47,459 nucleotides of DNA from Pseudomonadota bacterium (GCA_009786085.1 WQTW01000002.1:1-47459); one strand, 5' to 3'. Positions 30,601 through 39,247 are shown, counted from the stretch's first letter. The notes: a model not told the origin generated them from the letters alone. Numbers and translations: made by a program.

Positions 30601-32695
30601 GATCATCGCGGCGATGACCGCGAACGACAAGCTGTATGGTCAGGGCTGGCAGCCTGACGGCCAACGCAACGATATGGTCAAAGAACTTGGGAAGCACGCC
30701 ATCATCTCCGGCCTGCTCGGTTCCGGCGGTGTTCTCGGCGGCGTTTTTTTAAACGGCGCGATCCAGCTTGGACTGGACAAGCTGCTGCAAAACATCGGTT
30801 TCAGCGGACGCATCGCGTCGCTGCTTACCGGATCGGCGCTGTGGACGCGGGTATTCGGTTATAAGAAACCAGAGGCCAGAGAGGGCGGCGTGAGCGGGTC
30901 GCTAACGATGGGTGGCTTCGAAGGAGAGATGTTCCAGGACTGGTTCCAGCAGGGCGGATTATTCCGGCGAAACCGGCGCGGCACCGAGAAGGCTCCGATG
31001 GATCGCCGGATGAGCATGCTGATCGATCAAACGATCGGACGCATTCCGAGGGATGTTTCCGATTTCCTGAAAGAGTTTGGCAAGAGTTTTGAAGATGTGT
31101 TCGGCGAGGACTGGTCGCAGAATATCCGTGTGGTGTTGACCAGCGGCAAGTGGGACGATGTAGAGGACAAACTCAGGGCAGAAACTGTCCGCATTTTCCG
31201 CGAGATGGCGACGACGGCGGTCGAATCGATCCGCGAAGGCTGGGGCGAATACGTTACAGACCTGAAAGACCTTGACCCGGAAGAGTTTCAGGCCGAAATC
31301 GGAAAAATTTTCCATTCGCTGCGCGTCCTCGACGATATCAAGGGCGTGCAGCAACGGATATTCGGCGTCACCGGCTTGACCGAGGCTGACTTTGAAGCGG
31401 TCGCCGACAAGGGCGAGTTGATCTACGAAACGATTGCCCGACTGACCGACACGTTCACGGCAACGAACAGGCTGGCGAGGATCACCGGCATCAACTTCGA
31501 GGGCGTCGGCCTCGATGGCGCTGCCGACAGACAGGCGCTTGTCGATGATGCGGGAGGCATCGAGCCGCTGGCAGAGTTGATGGCCTCATTCTGGGATGCG
31601 TTCGCCTCCGAATCGGACAAGTTCGGCGACGCCGCCGAGGTGTTGCGCAATGCGTTTGCCGACATCGAGACGCCGATACCGTCGTCCATCGAGGCATACC
31701 GCGCACTTGTCGCATCGATGGACATGAGCACCGAATCGGGGCGGCAGATGGCGCTGCAACTGATGCAACTGGGGCCGGCATTCAACGCCGTGATCGGAAC
31801 GATCGAGCAGATGTCGAGGGCGATGGACAAGTCCATTGGCGACCTGCGCCGGACGATCGAATTCGGCGGGCTATCGGATCAAGAAAAATACAACAGGCTA
31901 AAAGAAGAGGCCGACGCGGCCTACATCGAGTTTCAGAATGCGACAGACCCAGCAGAAATCCAGCGGCTTTTTGATCGCATCACGTCAAACATGGGCGAGG
32001 CATGGAGCCTGCTCTCGGCGGACGAGCAAAGGGCGCGCAGAGAAGAATATCTGCGCAAGCTCGATGAGTTGCAGGCGAGTAAAGATGATCGCATCGGCAC
32101 ACTCATCGACATTTACACCGGCGTTGACGCCGCAGAGAAAAACATCGTCGACGCTGGAAACACACTGGCGCAGGCGATTCTGGATGTTGCCAAACAACTC
32201 GGAGCAGACGTTTATGATGTTGTTTTAAGAGATCTGCCTGATATTGATGATCCGGTGGGCGAACGCTGGCTGAAGCCCATTGAAGAAATCATGGGAGACA
32301 TCAAGAAGCCGATCATGATCGGGCTCGAAGAACTTAACGATGCGGCAACTGCGCTCAACGAAGCTCGAAACAGCATGAGCCTTGACACCAAGCCTTTGCT
32401 GCTCGACAACGATCCCGACGCCGCTTTCATCGCCGCCCACCAGTTGATCAAGGAGGCGGCGCAGCAGCAGGCGTCGAGCGGCGAATCGTTCGGGGAATCG
32501 GTGGGATCGTCGGCGGAATCTTTTGTTGAAGCCGTTTCCCGTGCCGCGGCGATGCAGCAGCAGGCAGGCAGTCATTCGGCGGCAGCCATGAGCGCGGCAG
32601 CGGGATCGCTGTATGCGCTGGCGATGTCGCTGCAAGAGCAGGCGGCGGCATCGCAACAGAAAACACAAAAGATTCGGGCGTCGGAGTTAAATTAA
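27602..32695 (+). CDS. Tail tape measure protein
   Basis: At 1697 aa this is the largest gene and sets tail length; at roughly 0.15 nm per residue the tail would be about 250 nm. The N-terminal region (to about residue 270) has the tape-measure core helices (FNSQIEDARIGMAAMISAQN). Hydrophobic stretches at about 390-490 could form membrane-passing segments during DNA entry. Long coiled coils follow (about 530-870), then a Gly/Ser-rich region and a C-terminal helical part rich in Gln/Ala. No repeat insertion is seen over 5 kb, in contrast to many neighbours. Start ATG 27602 overlaps the chaperone extension. Confidence 0.93.
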   Translation: MSANNEFRLKITADGKLFVQQVGAATGSWKEFQGAAKGAGDTSEKTGKSVRASGDAASAAAKGFDGLTGTIGKLIGVAASAIGIFATLKKGISFNSQIEDARIGMAAMISAQNELRDATGKVLDGQEAFNAALHISNEQLRKLKLEGVNTTAEFSELVTVFKGILAPAQALNMSIDDTRKLTVSMTQVANALAIPMSMVENEVRAILQGTMRQEHQMHRALGITKELVDEWSKAGKLAEELDKRTRMFAISAEMASRSWSGMKAGLGEIIKEFSGGITQKLQDAIKDAGNKVFDTMFDVKTREVNEKLLPLINGLNGALGSVGDVIGRMMTGLMDGAIRLSGWINDNKEALSGIAAQVGRVWDITKQLVGVVAKIVGDVADWAVKSGAVEAALLIIEGLLLSVYGIVSETAEMFFGAGEAALTLNNALGTMVVTYAALKVAAAAYHAVNNAGLLASIKNVNAVKLGFGVLFAAVAGWQIGTLLRERFIEVRLAGIALVNGLLKVFEHLKYGVLLVWARIETAFTEMVAGFQTVFGNFLLKIAAGLEKIPKMDGAAAALKAYADEYLESAAKTETFAEAQIRLKKELAANLSAINQITDDMADYEIAQEQAKKSTNGTKDAISALGDAADTVTTKAKAMGKGLSESAKSAADEWGKFLESIHKKATLKIERGDGLTGEYLNMLKGLDQLLSGVIVNGKKLNITQAEYNALKAEEYAKTPLGLKQKAEENRLLKLELDALNAVNEAKTAYFKTFDDVQKAIERELEQVEKENELFGLTKVQVAELTLEKLKLQQATIDNTIATQRAWVVLQTAVEQQERLINVYKQLDQKTQVKKAFDDMVDRSKKAAEQISQTLTDAIMRGFENGKGFLENFRDAAVNLFKTMILRPIVEFTVNSGLNLFGSLMGGGGGSGSNLFSSFMSMFGSGGNVAGKSFMQTIGNGFTGIFGQFQNIFQMFATSGMGQTLGLSQMGPVFNSAGQMSIAPQLSGGAASFMRMIPYIGWIIAAMTANDKLYGQGWQPDGQRNDMVKELGKHAIISGLLGSGGVLGGVFLNGAIQLGLDKLLQNIGFSGRIASLLTGSALWTRVFGYKKPEAREGGVSGSLTMGGFEGEMFQDWFQQGGLFRRNRRGTEKAPMDRRMSMLIDQTIGRIPRDVSDFLKEFGKSFEDVFGEDWSQNIRVVLTSGKWDDVEDKLRAETVRIFREMATTAVESIREGWGEYVTDLKDLDPEEFQAEIGKIFHSLRVLDDIKGVQQRIFGVTGLTEADFEAVADKGELIYETIARLTDTFTATNRLARITGINFEGVGLDGAADRQALVDDAGGIEPLAELMASFWDAFASESDKFGDAAEVLRNAFADIETPIPSSIEAYRALVASMDMSTESGRQMALQLMQLGPAFNAVIGTIEQMSRAMDKSIGDLRRTIEFGGLSDQEKYNRLKEEADAAYIEFQNATDPAEIQRLFDRITSNMGEAWSLLSADEQRARREEYLRKLDELQASKDDRIGTLIDIYTGVDAAEKNIVDAGNTLAQAILDVAKQLGADVYDVVLRDLPDIDDPVGERWLKPIEEIMGDIKKPIMIGLEELNDAATALNEARNSMSLDTKPLLLDNDPDAAFIAAHQLIKEAAQQQASSGESFGESVGSSAESFVEAVSRAAAMQQQAGSHSAAAMSAAAGSLYALAMSLQEQAAASQQKTQKIRASELN

Positions 32696-32701
32696 ATGTT
32701 T

Positions 32702-33060
32702 AACCACGAAAAACACGAAAGGCACGAAAATCCCCCTTTCCAAAGGGGGTGGCCGCCGAAGGCGGACGGGGGTTTGTTCCACGCGAAGCCGCGAAGCCGC
32801 GAAGGAAAGACAACTCCCTCCCCTTCCATCCCTCTCCCCCTGCCCCTCGTGCTGCTGGATTCCCGCTTTCGCGGGAATGACGGGGAGAGGGGAGGCGTTT
32901 CCCTCCTCTCTCCCATGTGGGAGAGAGGTCGGGAGAGAGGGTCGGGAGGGCTGGGGTGGGGATGGGGATTCTCTGGATTGCTTCCCGCCACGCTGCGCTC
33001 GTGGCTGAAGGCCGCTCGCAATGACGCTTATTTCGTGCTTTTCGTGTTTTTCGTGGTTAA
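32702..33060. repeat. Opened D palindrome holding repeats B, F, A and C
   Basis: The D left arm (32702-32730) and D right arm (33031-33060) are inverted copies separated by 300 bp. Inside lie B (32731-32775), F (32781-32808), A-like arms (32821-32848), C inverted (32859-32878, dRS3-like) and a further A-like hairpin CTCTCTCCCATGTGGGAGAG (around 32910-32930). There is no gene in this 378-bp gap. Confidence 0.9.
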
Positions 33061-33073
33061 AGGGTTTTAAGTC

Positions 33074-33601
33074 ATGCGCCCATTAACCCACCTTTTTCCG
33101 CTGCTGCAAGAGCACTCTGACGCCACCCGTGCCGGAATGCTGGTGCAGATCGACCTGCATGTGCCTGTGCGCCTGTGCTCATGGGGAGAAGTCGTGTGGC
33201 AGGGCGAACTGTGGACGCGCGGCGAGCTTGTCTCGGTGCAACTGCAAGCGCAAACGCCCTACGCCAAGACGGGCACACTCGTGATCTCCGATCCCGATCA
33301 TGCGCTGATGGCGACGATGTTGGCCTCCGGCATCGTCGGCGCGCCGATCAAAATCTGGTATGCGCCGACGTTTAATTTTTCGGTTTCTCCGGTGCTGATC
33401 CTCGATGCGTTCGCCGATCTGACGCAGATCAGCGCCAATGATGCGCGAACGTTGCAAATCAACATCGCCGCCGACGATGGCGCGCATCTTTTTTCGCCGC
33501 GCGAGCGCGTGACGACTGCCGACTATCCCGACCCGCTTCCCGGCGGCGCAGTGATCAAATTCGGGCAGGGCAAAATCACCTTGATGGGGATAAGGACATG
33601 A
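33074..33601 (+). CDS. Minor tail protein, probably distal tail
   Basis: The 175-aa protein follows the tape measure. PLLQEHSDATRAGMLVQIDL and VRLCSWGEVVWQGELWTRGE suggest a beta-rich distal tail component. Its location between tape measure and tip protein fits a hub or adaptor, but I cannot name the family. Confidence 0.6.
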   Translation: MRPLTHLFPLLQEHSDATRAGMLVQIDLHVPVRLCSWGEVVWQGELWTRGELVSVQLQAQTPYAKTGTLVISDPDHALMATMLASGIVGAPIKIWYAPTFNFSVSPVLILDAFADLTQISANDARTLQINIAADDGAHLFSPRERVTTADYPDPLPGGAVIKFGQGKITLMGIRT

Positions 33602-33643
33602 TTTTTGTTTTTAACAGCAAGATCGAAAAGAGAACACAAAGAA

Positions 33644-33787
33644 TTTCTCACGCGAAGACGCGAAGCCGCGAAGGAACGAAAAGCCCCCTTTCCAAAGGGG
33701 GTGTCGGCGAAGCCGACGGGGGTTTGTTGTTCTTCGCGCCTTCGCGGCTTCGCGTGAAATGGTTTTTCTGACCCCTGACCTCTGACC
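33644..33787. repeat. Nested palindrome F-B-F', then E
   Basis: F arm (33649-33676, CACGCGAAGACGCGAAGCCG) and inverted F arm (33729-33762) enclose a complete B element (33682-33726). E units (33769-33787) follow, ending at the next ATG (33788). B sits almost at the centre of the F palindrome. Confidence 0.9.
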
Positions 33788-34120
33788 ATGAGCTATCCGG
33801 TTTATCCCAACATCCCCATCGGCAGCGCCAGCGGCATTGTCTCGCTGCGCGACGGGCGCAGCACGGTCACGACGACCGACGGCACGGTGGCGACAACCCT
33901 CGCCCACGAAAACGAAAAATACAATTACCGGCTCATCCACTCGTGGATCGAAGAAAAGCACTGGACGCAACTGACAGCGTTTTACGAAGCGAACAGGTAC
34001 ACCTCATTTATTTTTGAGATGGACGGCCAGCCGCGCGTGTGGAAATTTAAACAGCGCCCAACTTATGCAGAGCCGAAGCGCTTCCGGCGCACTTACACGG
34101 TGGAACTGGTGGAGGTGTAG
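33788..34120 (+). CDS. Minor tail protein
   Basis: I recognise only the context of this 110-aa protein. SYPVYPNIPIGSASGIVSLR and WTQLTAFYEANRYTSFIFEM suggest a small beta-rich structural protein. It lies between the distal tail candidate and the tip gene, and stops two bases before the latter. Repeat E abuts its start codon and removes any clear ribosome-binding site. Confidence 0.6.
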   Translation: MSYPVYPNIPIGSASGIVSLRDGRSTVTTTDGTVATTLAHENEKYNYRLIHSWIEEKHWTQLTAFYEANRYTSFIFEMDGQPRVWKFKQRPTYAEPKRFRRTYTVELVEV

Positions 34121-34122
34121 CC

Positions 34123-36912
34123 GTGTATTTCAAATCGACGTCCGCCGATGCCGCGCCCTGGATTCCGCCGCCGGGATCAACAGACACCGGCTTCCGCCCT
34201 GGCGATCCGGGCTACATTGATACACCAAACGCCATCCCTGTGCCAAAATTACCGGGCGGAAATTTATTCTCTGACTATATCGTCCCGCCCAACAACTTCG
34301 GCGGCGGCAGCACTGCCGGAATCGTCAACGCCTCGACGCCAAGCGCTCCCCGCGAATGGCAGACCGCATCGATCGCCGCGATCGGATCGGTGATCCCGCT
34401 CGTCTATGGCGATTATTTTCTCGGCGCGAAATATCTGGATGCTGTGACCTACAACAACCGCTCGTATCTCTGCATTCTGTGGTCACTTGGGCCGGTGGTC
34501 GGTGTGCAAGAAGTTTGCGACAGCAACGGAAACCCGTTGCCGAACGATGTGGTGATGCGGCACTACGATGGCACTCAGACGACGCCTGACGCGGGATTCA
34601 AAACCGCCTATCAGGCCGCAAAGCCGGGCAAAACGTTTAATGCGACACTCAACCGCCGCTGCTATTCGATCATCGAAGTACCGAATACATCGCAGGTCGA
34701 TCCGAGCAACCTCACCGCGAAAATTCGCGGGATGCTGCTCTACGACCCGCGATCAGGCGCGAAATACTGGAACAGCAATCCGGCGCTGGCGCTGGCGGAC
34801 TTCATTTCCAACGATCTTTACGGCTGGGGCAAAGCCATCGACTGGGAATCTGTCAAAGCCGCCGCCGACTACTGCGACGAACTCGTCAACGGCCAGAAAC
34901 GCTGGACGATCAACTACGCCATCCAAGAGCGCCTTTCAACAATCCAGCTTGTCGAGTTGCTGCGGATTCAGGCGCACGTCTATCTCAACAAAACCAACGG
35001 CGTGATCCGGATGATGGTGGACAAACCGCGCGCCAGTGTTTACATCTTTGACAACGCTGAAAAAGGCATCATTGGCGTTCCGCGCCCGATTCGTCGCGGC
35101 GTCGATCAGTCGCCGACGGTGATCAACGTCACGTTTTCCGACAACACGATCAAGCCGCCGCAGGACGCGCCCGCGTTCGCTTATGCGCCCGGAACGCAGG
35201 AAGGAACAACGCGCTGGTCGGAAAGCAATCTCAACATGCCGATGATCAACTCATATCAGGAGGCGCAGCGGTTTGCCGTCGAGCATCTGCTGAAACTGCA
35301 ACTCGGCAATCTGGAACTCGATGTCGAGTGCCGCGACATCGGTCTGGTGTTTGAAGCAGGTGATGTGGTGACGATCCCCTACCCTGAGTATCCGCAGGGC
35401 AAGCCGTTTATTATCGTTGACGAGCCTGCCGTGATCGGTCTCGGAAAATATAAACTCAACACGGTCGAGTATCAACCGGAGATGTGGAGCGGCAACGTCA
35501 GCGCGCAGCCGACCTACCCGGACACCACATTGCCCGACCCCTCGTCGCCGCCGACGCCGGAAAACCTGATCGTCGATGAGCGTTTGAGTATTTTCGATGC
35601 CGTGGGCGGGGACACCGTAGCGTCGGCGCTTTTTGCGACATGGGATCGCCCGACGGGATGGGCGTACAACGTCGAGTATGTGATCGAGCTTTATTGCAAT
35701 GGCGCGCTCGTCGAGCGCGTGACCATGCCGATCAACCGATACCAATCACCACCGGTGATCGAGGGCGAAACCTACACGATCCGCGTTTCGACAAAGACGC
35801 GCACCTTCTTTTCGCCCTGGGCGACCGCAACCGTCGTCGCGCTCGGCAAATACCTGCCGCCATCGGACATCGAGGCGTGGATCGAGCGCCTCGACCAGAA
35901 CGGCACCGTGCGTCTCGAATGGACAGCGGCGCACGACATCGACCCGATCACCTATGAGGTGCGACGTGCGCCTGATACGGGCGCAGACATTTCCGATGCG
36001 GCAGTGGTCGAAACACTGTGGCTCTCCGGCGAGGTTGTCGCAACAACGAACATCATCCGCGCCACGATACCGGATCAGGAAGCGGGGCTGTACATCTACA
36101 TGGTCAAGGCGCTGGATTCGGTCGGCAACCACTCCGTCAACGCGCTGGCGACGCCGTTACGTGTTTACATCGACACCGACGCGCGCTTCGTCGATTACGC
36201 CGCGCTCGATGTCGCCAGCGCAACCCACGCGACGCGCTGGACAGTGCTGGCCGATCTGCGTGACCACTGGACATCGGATCGCGGAGAAGCGATCAACTAC
36301 GGTCACGCCGATCTTGACGACGCTACCGGCACCTTTGCCGATCTCGCAGGCGTTCCGTTTGCCGTGCCGTGCGCTGCGGGCGCGAGTGAGCTGCTGACGC
36401 ACGAGTGGGACATCGGTGTGCCGGTGATGGGCGCATGGGCGTCGTCGGCGGCGTTCGTCAATCACGATGATGGCAGTGGCAACATGCGGCCAGCCGATTT
36501 CATTCTTGAATTGTCCGTGGATCGCAGCGCGTGGCAGCCGTATATCACGCAAAGCAACTTCATTGTTGCCGAGCGCACTGCCCGCTACGCCCGCGTCCGC
36601 ATCAACAGCGTCGGCGCTTACACCCTCTCCGGCAAACCGCTGATTACGCTCGACCCCGTGCCGCGCGTCGAGAGTGGTCGCCTCACCGTGGGCGCAACCG
36701 GCGTTTTCACCGCGCGAACGACGGGGCGGTACTCCGGCTACGTCGGCGATGCGCCTGTCGATCTCGTTTATACCGGCACCGAGGACTACACGCCATCACG
36801 CGGCGCGATCCGGATCAACAGCAACGGCACCATGCAGTTCGACATCTACCTGCGCGACAACACCGGCAAGCGCGTGACAGGCGTTGTCGAGTGGACGATA
36901 CGCGGAGTTTGA
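34123..36912 (+). CDS. Tail tip / host-specificity protein (J-like)
   Basis: The 929-aa protein (GTG 34123) is the central tail tip protein that contacts the host receptor. An N-terminal region containing IPLVYGDYFLGAKYLDAVTY and GVQEVCDSNGNPL matches the J-like entry. A phage-tail_3-like core follows (VELLRIQAHVYLNKTNGVIR, LDVECRDIGLVFEAGDVVTI). From about residue 480 fibronectin type III-like modules appear (SPPTPENLIVDE, TVRLEWTAAHDIDPITYEVR). The C-terminal 200 residues are beta-rich and probably variable. No repeat insertion is seen. Confidence 0.88.
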   Translation: MYFKSTSADAAPWIPPPGSTDTGFRPGDPGYIDTPNAIPVPKLPGGNLFSDYIVPPNNFGGGSTAGIVNASTPSAPREWQTASIAAIGSVIPLVYGDYFLGAKYLDAVTYNNRSYLCILWSLGPVVGVQEVCDSNGNPLPNDVVMRHYDGTQTTPDAGFKTAYQAAKPGKTFNATLNRRCYSIIEVPNTSQVDPSNLTAKIRGMLLYDPRSGAKYWNSNPALALADFISNDLYGWGKAIDWESVKAAADYCDELVNGQKRWTINYAIQERLSTIQLVELLRIQAHVYLNKTNGVIRMMVDKPRASVYIFDNAEKGIIGVPRPIRRGVDQSPTVINVTFSDNTIKPPQDAPAFAYAPGTQEGTTRWSESNLNMPMINSYQEAQRFAVEHLLKLQLGNLELDVECRDIGLVFEAGDVVTIPYPEYPQGKPFIIVDEPAVIGLGKYKLNTVEYQPEMWSGNVSAQPTYPDTTLPDPSSPPTPENLIVDERLSIFDAVGGDTVASALFATWDRPTGWAYNVEYVIELYCNGALVERVTMPINRYQSPPVIEGETYTIRVSTKTRTFFSPWATATVVALGKYLPPSDIEAWIERLDQNGTVRLEWTAAHDIDPITYEVRRAPDTGADISDAAVVETLWLSGEVVATTNIIRATIPDQEAGLYIYMVKALDSVGNHSVNALATPLRVYIDTDARFVDYAALDVASATHATRWTVLADLRDHWTSDRGEAINYGHADLDDATGTFADLAGVPFAVPCAAGASELLTHEWDIGVPVMGAWASSAAFVNHDDGSGNMRPADFILELSVDRSAWQPYITQSNFIVAERTARYARVRINSVGAYTLSGKPLITLDPVPRVESGRLTVGATGVFTARTTGRYSGYVGDAPVDLVYTGTEDYTPSRGAIRINSNGTMQFDIYLRDNTGKRVTGVVEWTIRGV

Positions 36913-36922
36913 AAATGATTTT

Positions 36923-37075
36923 AACCACGAAAAACACGAAAGGCACGAAAAGGAAAAGCCCCCTTTTCAAAGAGCCTGTCCCCGAAGTGATTTTGATCGG
37001 GGAGGGTGTCGGCGAAGCCGACGGGGGTTTGCTTCCCGTCATTCTTTCGTGCTCTTTCGTGCCTTTTGTGGTTAA
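36923..37075. repeat. D palindrome holding a B element that holds H
   Basis: D arms lie at 36923-36951 and 37045-37075. Between them is B (about 36957-37030), itself split by H (AGCCTGTCCCCGAAGTGATT with TTGATCGGGGA, about 36973-37004). Three levels of nesting are therefore visible. The same H sits in the same place of a B inside prmA. Confidence 0.9.
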
Positions 37076-37093
37076 AAACAAACAGAGGAAACC

Positions 37094-37477
37094 ATGACTA
37101 CCAGACCACTACCACGCTTTGACGTCGCCGCGCCGAACATCACGCAGACGCGACAAACCGCCATCGACAAAATCCGCGACAACAACCTTGTCCACTACAT
37201 CAACGCCGCGCTGTACGGCGGCATCGGCTGGTCAGCGCCGACTTACACCTACGTCGCCGACAACGCCACGCAGGCGGTGACGATCAACGCAGACAACGCC
37301 GTGCGCGTGCGCGCGCAATACACCTACTACACCAGCGGCGCAAGCAACGGCCTGTTGCACACGGCCACGCTCTCGTACTCCGAAGACGGCGGCGCGACAT
37401 GGCGAAACATCGGAACACAAACCTACACCTACACCACAGATGGCAATCTGCTCTCTGCGGCGTGGGTGTATGCATAA
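37094..37477 (+). CDS. Small tail-associated protein
   Basis: The 127-aa protein follows GAGGAAACC. It is Tyr/Thr-rich and beta-forming (APTYTYVADNATQAVTINAD, YSEDGGATWRNIGTQTYTYT), typical of fibre or fibre-attachment proteins. A BNR-like SEDGGATW motif is present; such motifs occur in sialidases and fibre beta-propellers. Likely part of the tail tip. Confidence 0.6.
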   Translation: MTTRPLPRFDVAAPNITQTRQTAIDKIRDNNLVHYINAALYGGIGWSAPTYTYVADNATQAVTINADNAVRVRAQYTYYTSGASNGLLHTATLSYSEDGGATWRNIGTQTYTYTTDGNLLSAAWVYA

Positions 37478-37500
37478 TCAGCGCATAAGGAGACAATAAA

Positions 37501-38289
37501 ATGCTTTTAAACACACAAACCCAGAATTTCATTCGGCAACTCTGGCTGCGCCTGACGCCGGGGCGCGTTGCGTTAATCGACAATCTCGACGCGCCCGTGA
37601 ACTCTCGGCAATCAGCAGCGACGGCGTTGTCGCAGTACAACGCGCTGGTTGCGGCGATTGCTTCTTCGCCGCGCGCGATGTGGCAGACAAAAATCATAGA
37701 GGCGCCCGGTGCATTCTCATTCACGGTGCCCGCCGGTGTTCGTGTGCTTTGGTACGATCTTTGCGGCGGCGGCGGCGGCGGTGGTGGTGGTGGCAGTAAT
37801 GGTTATTGCGGTGGCGGTGGTGGCGGTGGCGGTGCACTTTTCGACATGATCGGCTACGTTACGCCAGGTGAAATAATCACAGGCATTGTCGGCGCTGGCG
37901 GAAACGCAGGTGTAAGCGGTACGGCGCCCACAGACGGAGCGACCGGCGGCCAAACCTACATTCAAAAATTTCAAATCGGAGGCGCTGGCACAAATTTTGT
38001 AGTAAACGGCGGCTATCGAGGAACGCGCGCGACGAACACCGCTCAAGGCGTAGGGGGTCAAGGTGGGATGATCTTTGGTTTTAATGGTGATCTCACTGGA
38101 CGGAATATTCCTGGATCGGCTGGATTCGCTGGCGACGCAAGCGGCGGCGGCGCGGGCGGCGGAAACGTTATCGGCGTTTTAAACGGAAAGTCTTACGGCA
38201 GCGGAGGCAAAGGCGGGACAGGAACGATACAACCCGTTGCAGGGACAGGTGGCGTTGTTATTCTGCGCTGGTTTGGGGTGGAGCCGTGA
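37501..38289 (+). CDS. Glycine-rich tail fibre protein
   Basis: The 262-aa protein has a helical start and then a Gly-rich distal part with runs of 10 and 8 Gly (residues 89-98 and 104-111), and GGxGG clusters (GGQGGMIFGFNG, GGGAGGGNVIGVL, GSGGKGGTG). This resembles glycine-rich adhesin or fibre-tip proteins that form polyglycine II helices and determine host range. The GGC/GGT runs are also slippage-prone, so length may vary between phages. Confidence 0.8.
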   Translation: MLLNTQTQNFIRQLWLRLTPGRVALIDNLDAPVNSRQSAATALSQYNALVAAIASSPRAMWQTKIIEAPGAFSFTVPAGVRVLWYDLCGGGGGGGGGGSNGYCGGGGGGGGALFDMIGYVTPGEIITGIVGAGGNAGVSGTAPTDGATGGQTYIQKFQIGGAGTNFVVNGGYRGTRATNTAQGVGGQGGMIFGFNGDLTGRNIPGSAGFAGDASGGGAGGGNVIGVLNGKSYGSGGKGGTGTIQPVAGTGGVVILRWFGVEP

Positions 38290-38315
38290 AATAAACAAAA
38301 CAAGAGAGGGGCGCT

Positions 38316-38435
38316 GTGACGATGTGCGTCAACACACCGGCACAGCCCCAGAATGCAGATATACCCTGCAAGCCGGGCAAGTCCCCTGCCGCGACGTCGC
38401 AGCGGGACAAGCCTACCAGATTTTCGATTTTTTAA
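38316..38435 (+). CDS. Possible small peptide upstream of the methylase
   Basis: A 39-codon frame (GTG 38316, or ATG 38322) follows AGAGAGGGG and reads VTMCVNTPAQPQNADIPCKP then basic residues to FSIF. In Mu the mom modification gene is preceded by a small Cys-containing translational activator, Com; this peptide sits in the same place but lacks a clear zinc finger. It may be only leader sequence. Confidence 0.3.
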   Translation: MTMCVNTPAQPQNADIPCKPGKSPAATSQRDKPTRFSIF

Positions 38436-38452
38436 ACACTGAAAGGCTTGCT

Positions 38453-39241
38453 ATGCTTCAACAAATTCAACCCGTTTCACCCGTCGCCGCCTACGTTGGC
38501 GGCAAATCGCGCCTCGCCGCGCAGATCATCGACGCCATCGCAGAGGTGCCGCACCAGACCTACGCCGAGCCGTTCGTAGGCATGGGCGGCGTTTTTCTGC
38601 GCCGCCCGTTTAGAGCGAAAGGCGAAGTCATCAACGATTACTCCCGTGATGTCGCCACCTTTTTCAGAGTGCTCCAGCGGCACTACACGCCTTTTCTGGA
38701 GATGCTGCGCTACCAGATCACTACACGCGCAGACTTCGACCGCCTGCTCAAAACGCCACCGAACACCCTGACCGATCTGGAGCGCAGCGCACGATTTTTA
38801 TACCTGCAACGTGTTGCCTACGGCGGAAAACGCCACGGCCAAACGTTTGGTTCACACGTTGACCGTCCGGGCAAATTCGACATCACGAAGCTGATCCCGA
38901 TGCTGGATGATGTCCACGAGCGGCTGGCGTCCGTGATCATCGAGTGCCTGCCCTACGGCGATTTCATCAGCCGCTACGACCGCGCCACCACCCTTTTCTA
39001 TCTCGACCCGCCCTACTACCAGTGCGAGGACTACTACGGCAAAGGCTTGTTCGAGCGCGCCGATTTCGAGCGTCTGGCAACACAACTGACGGCGATCAAA
39101 GGCCGTTTCATCCTCTCCCTCAACGACCACGTGGAGATTAGACGCATCTTCAAAGGCTTCAAATTTAAACAAGTCAAGCTGAAATACACCGTCGGCAGCA
39201 ACAACGACCACACCGCCAGCGAACTGCTGATCAGCAACTAA
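38453..39241 (+). CDS. DNA adenine methyltransferase (D12 class, Dam-like)
   Basis: The 262-aa enzyme transfers methyl from S-adenosylmethionine to adenine N6. AYVGGKSRLA (residues 13-22) and AEPFVGMGGVFLRR (38-51) form the SAM site; DPPYYQ (185-190) is the catalytic motif IV. Start ATG 38453 is preferred over upstream frames because GAAAGG precedes it and the family starts just before the FxGGK motif. No endonuclease partner is seen, so it is probably a solitary phage methylase protecting DNA from host restriction or affecting regulation, in the position where Mu has mom. Confidence 0.9.
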   Translation: MLQQIQPVSPVAAYVGGKSRLAAQIIDAIAEVPHQTYAEPFVGMGGVFLRRPFRAKGEVINDYSRDVATFFRVLQRHYTPFLEMLRYQITTRADFDRLLKTPPNTLTDLERSARFLYLQRVAYGGKRHGQTFGSHVDRPGKFDITKLIPMLDDVHERLASVIIECLPYGDFISRYDRATTLFYLDPPYYQCEDYYGKGLFERADFERLATQLTAIKGRFILSLNDHVEIRRIFKGFKFKQVKLKYTVGSNNDHTASELLISN

Positions 39242-39247
39242 TTCCAA

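Noticed and set aside
38453..39241. Restriction-modification system
   Set aside because: Only the adenine methylase is found; no neighbouring gene looks like an endonuclease.
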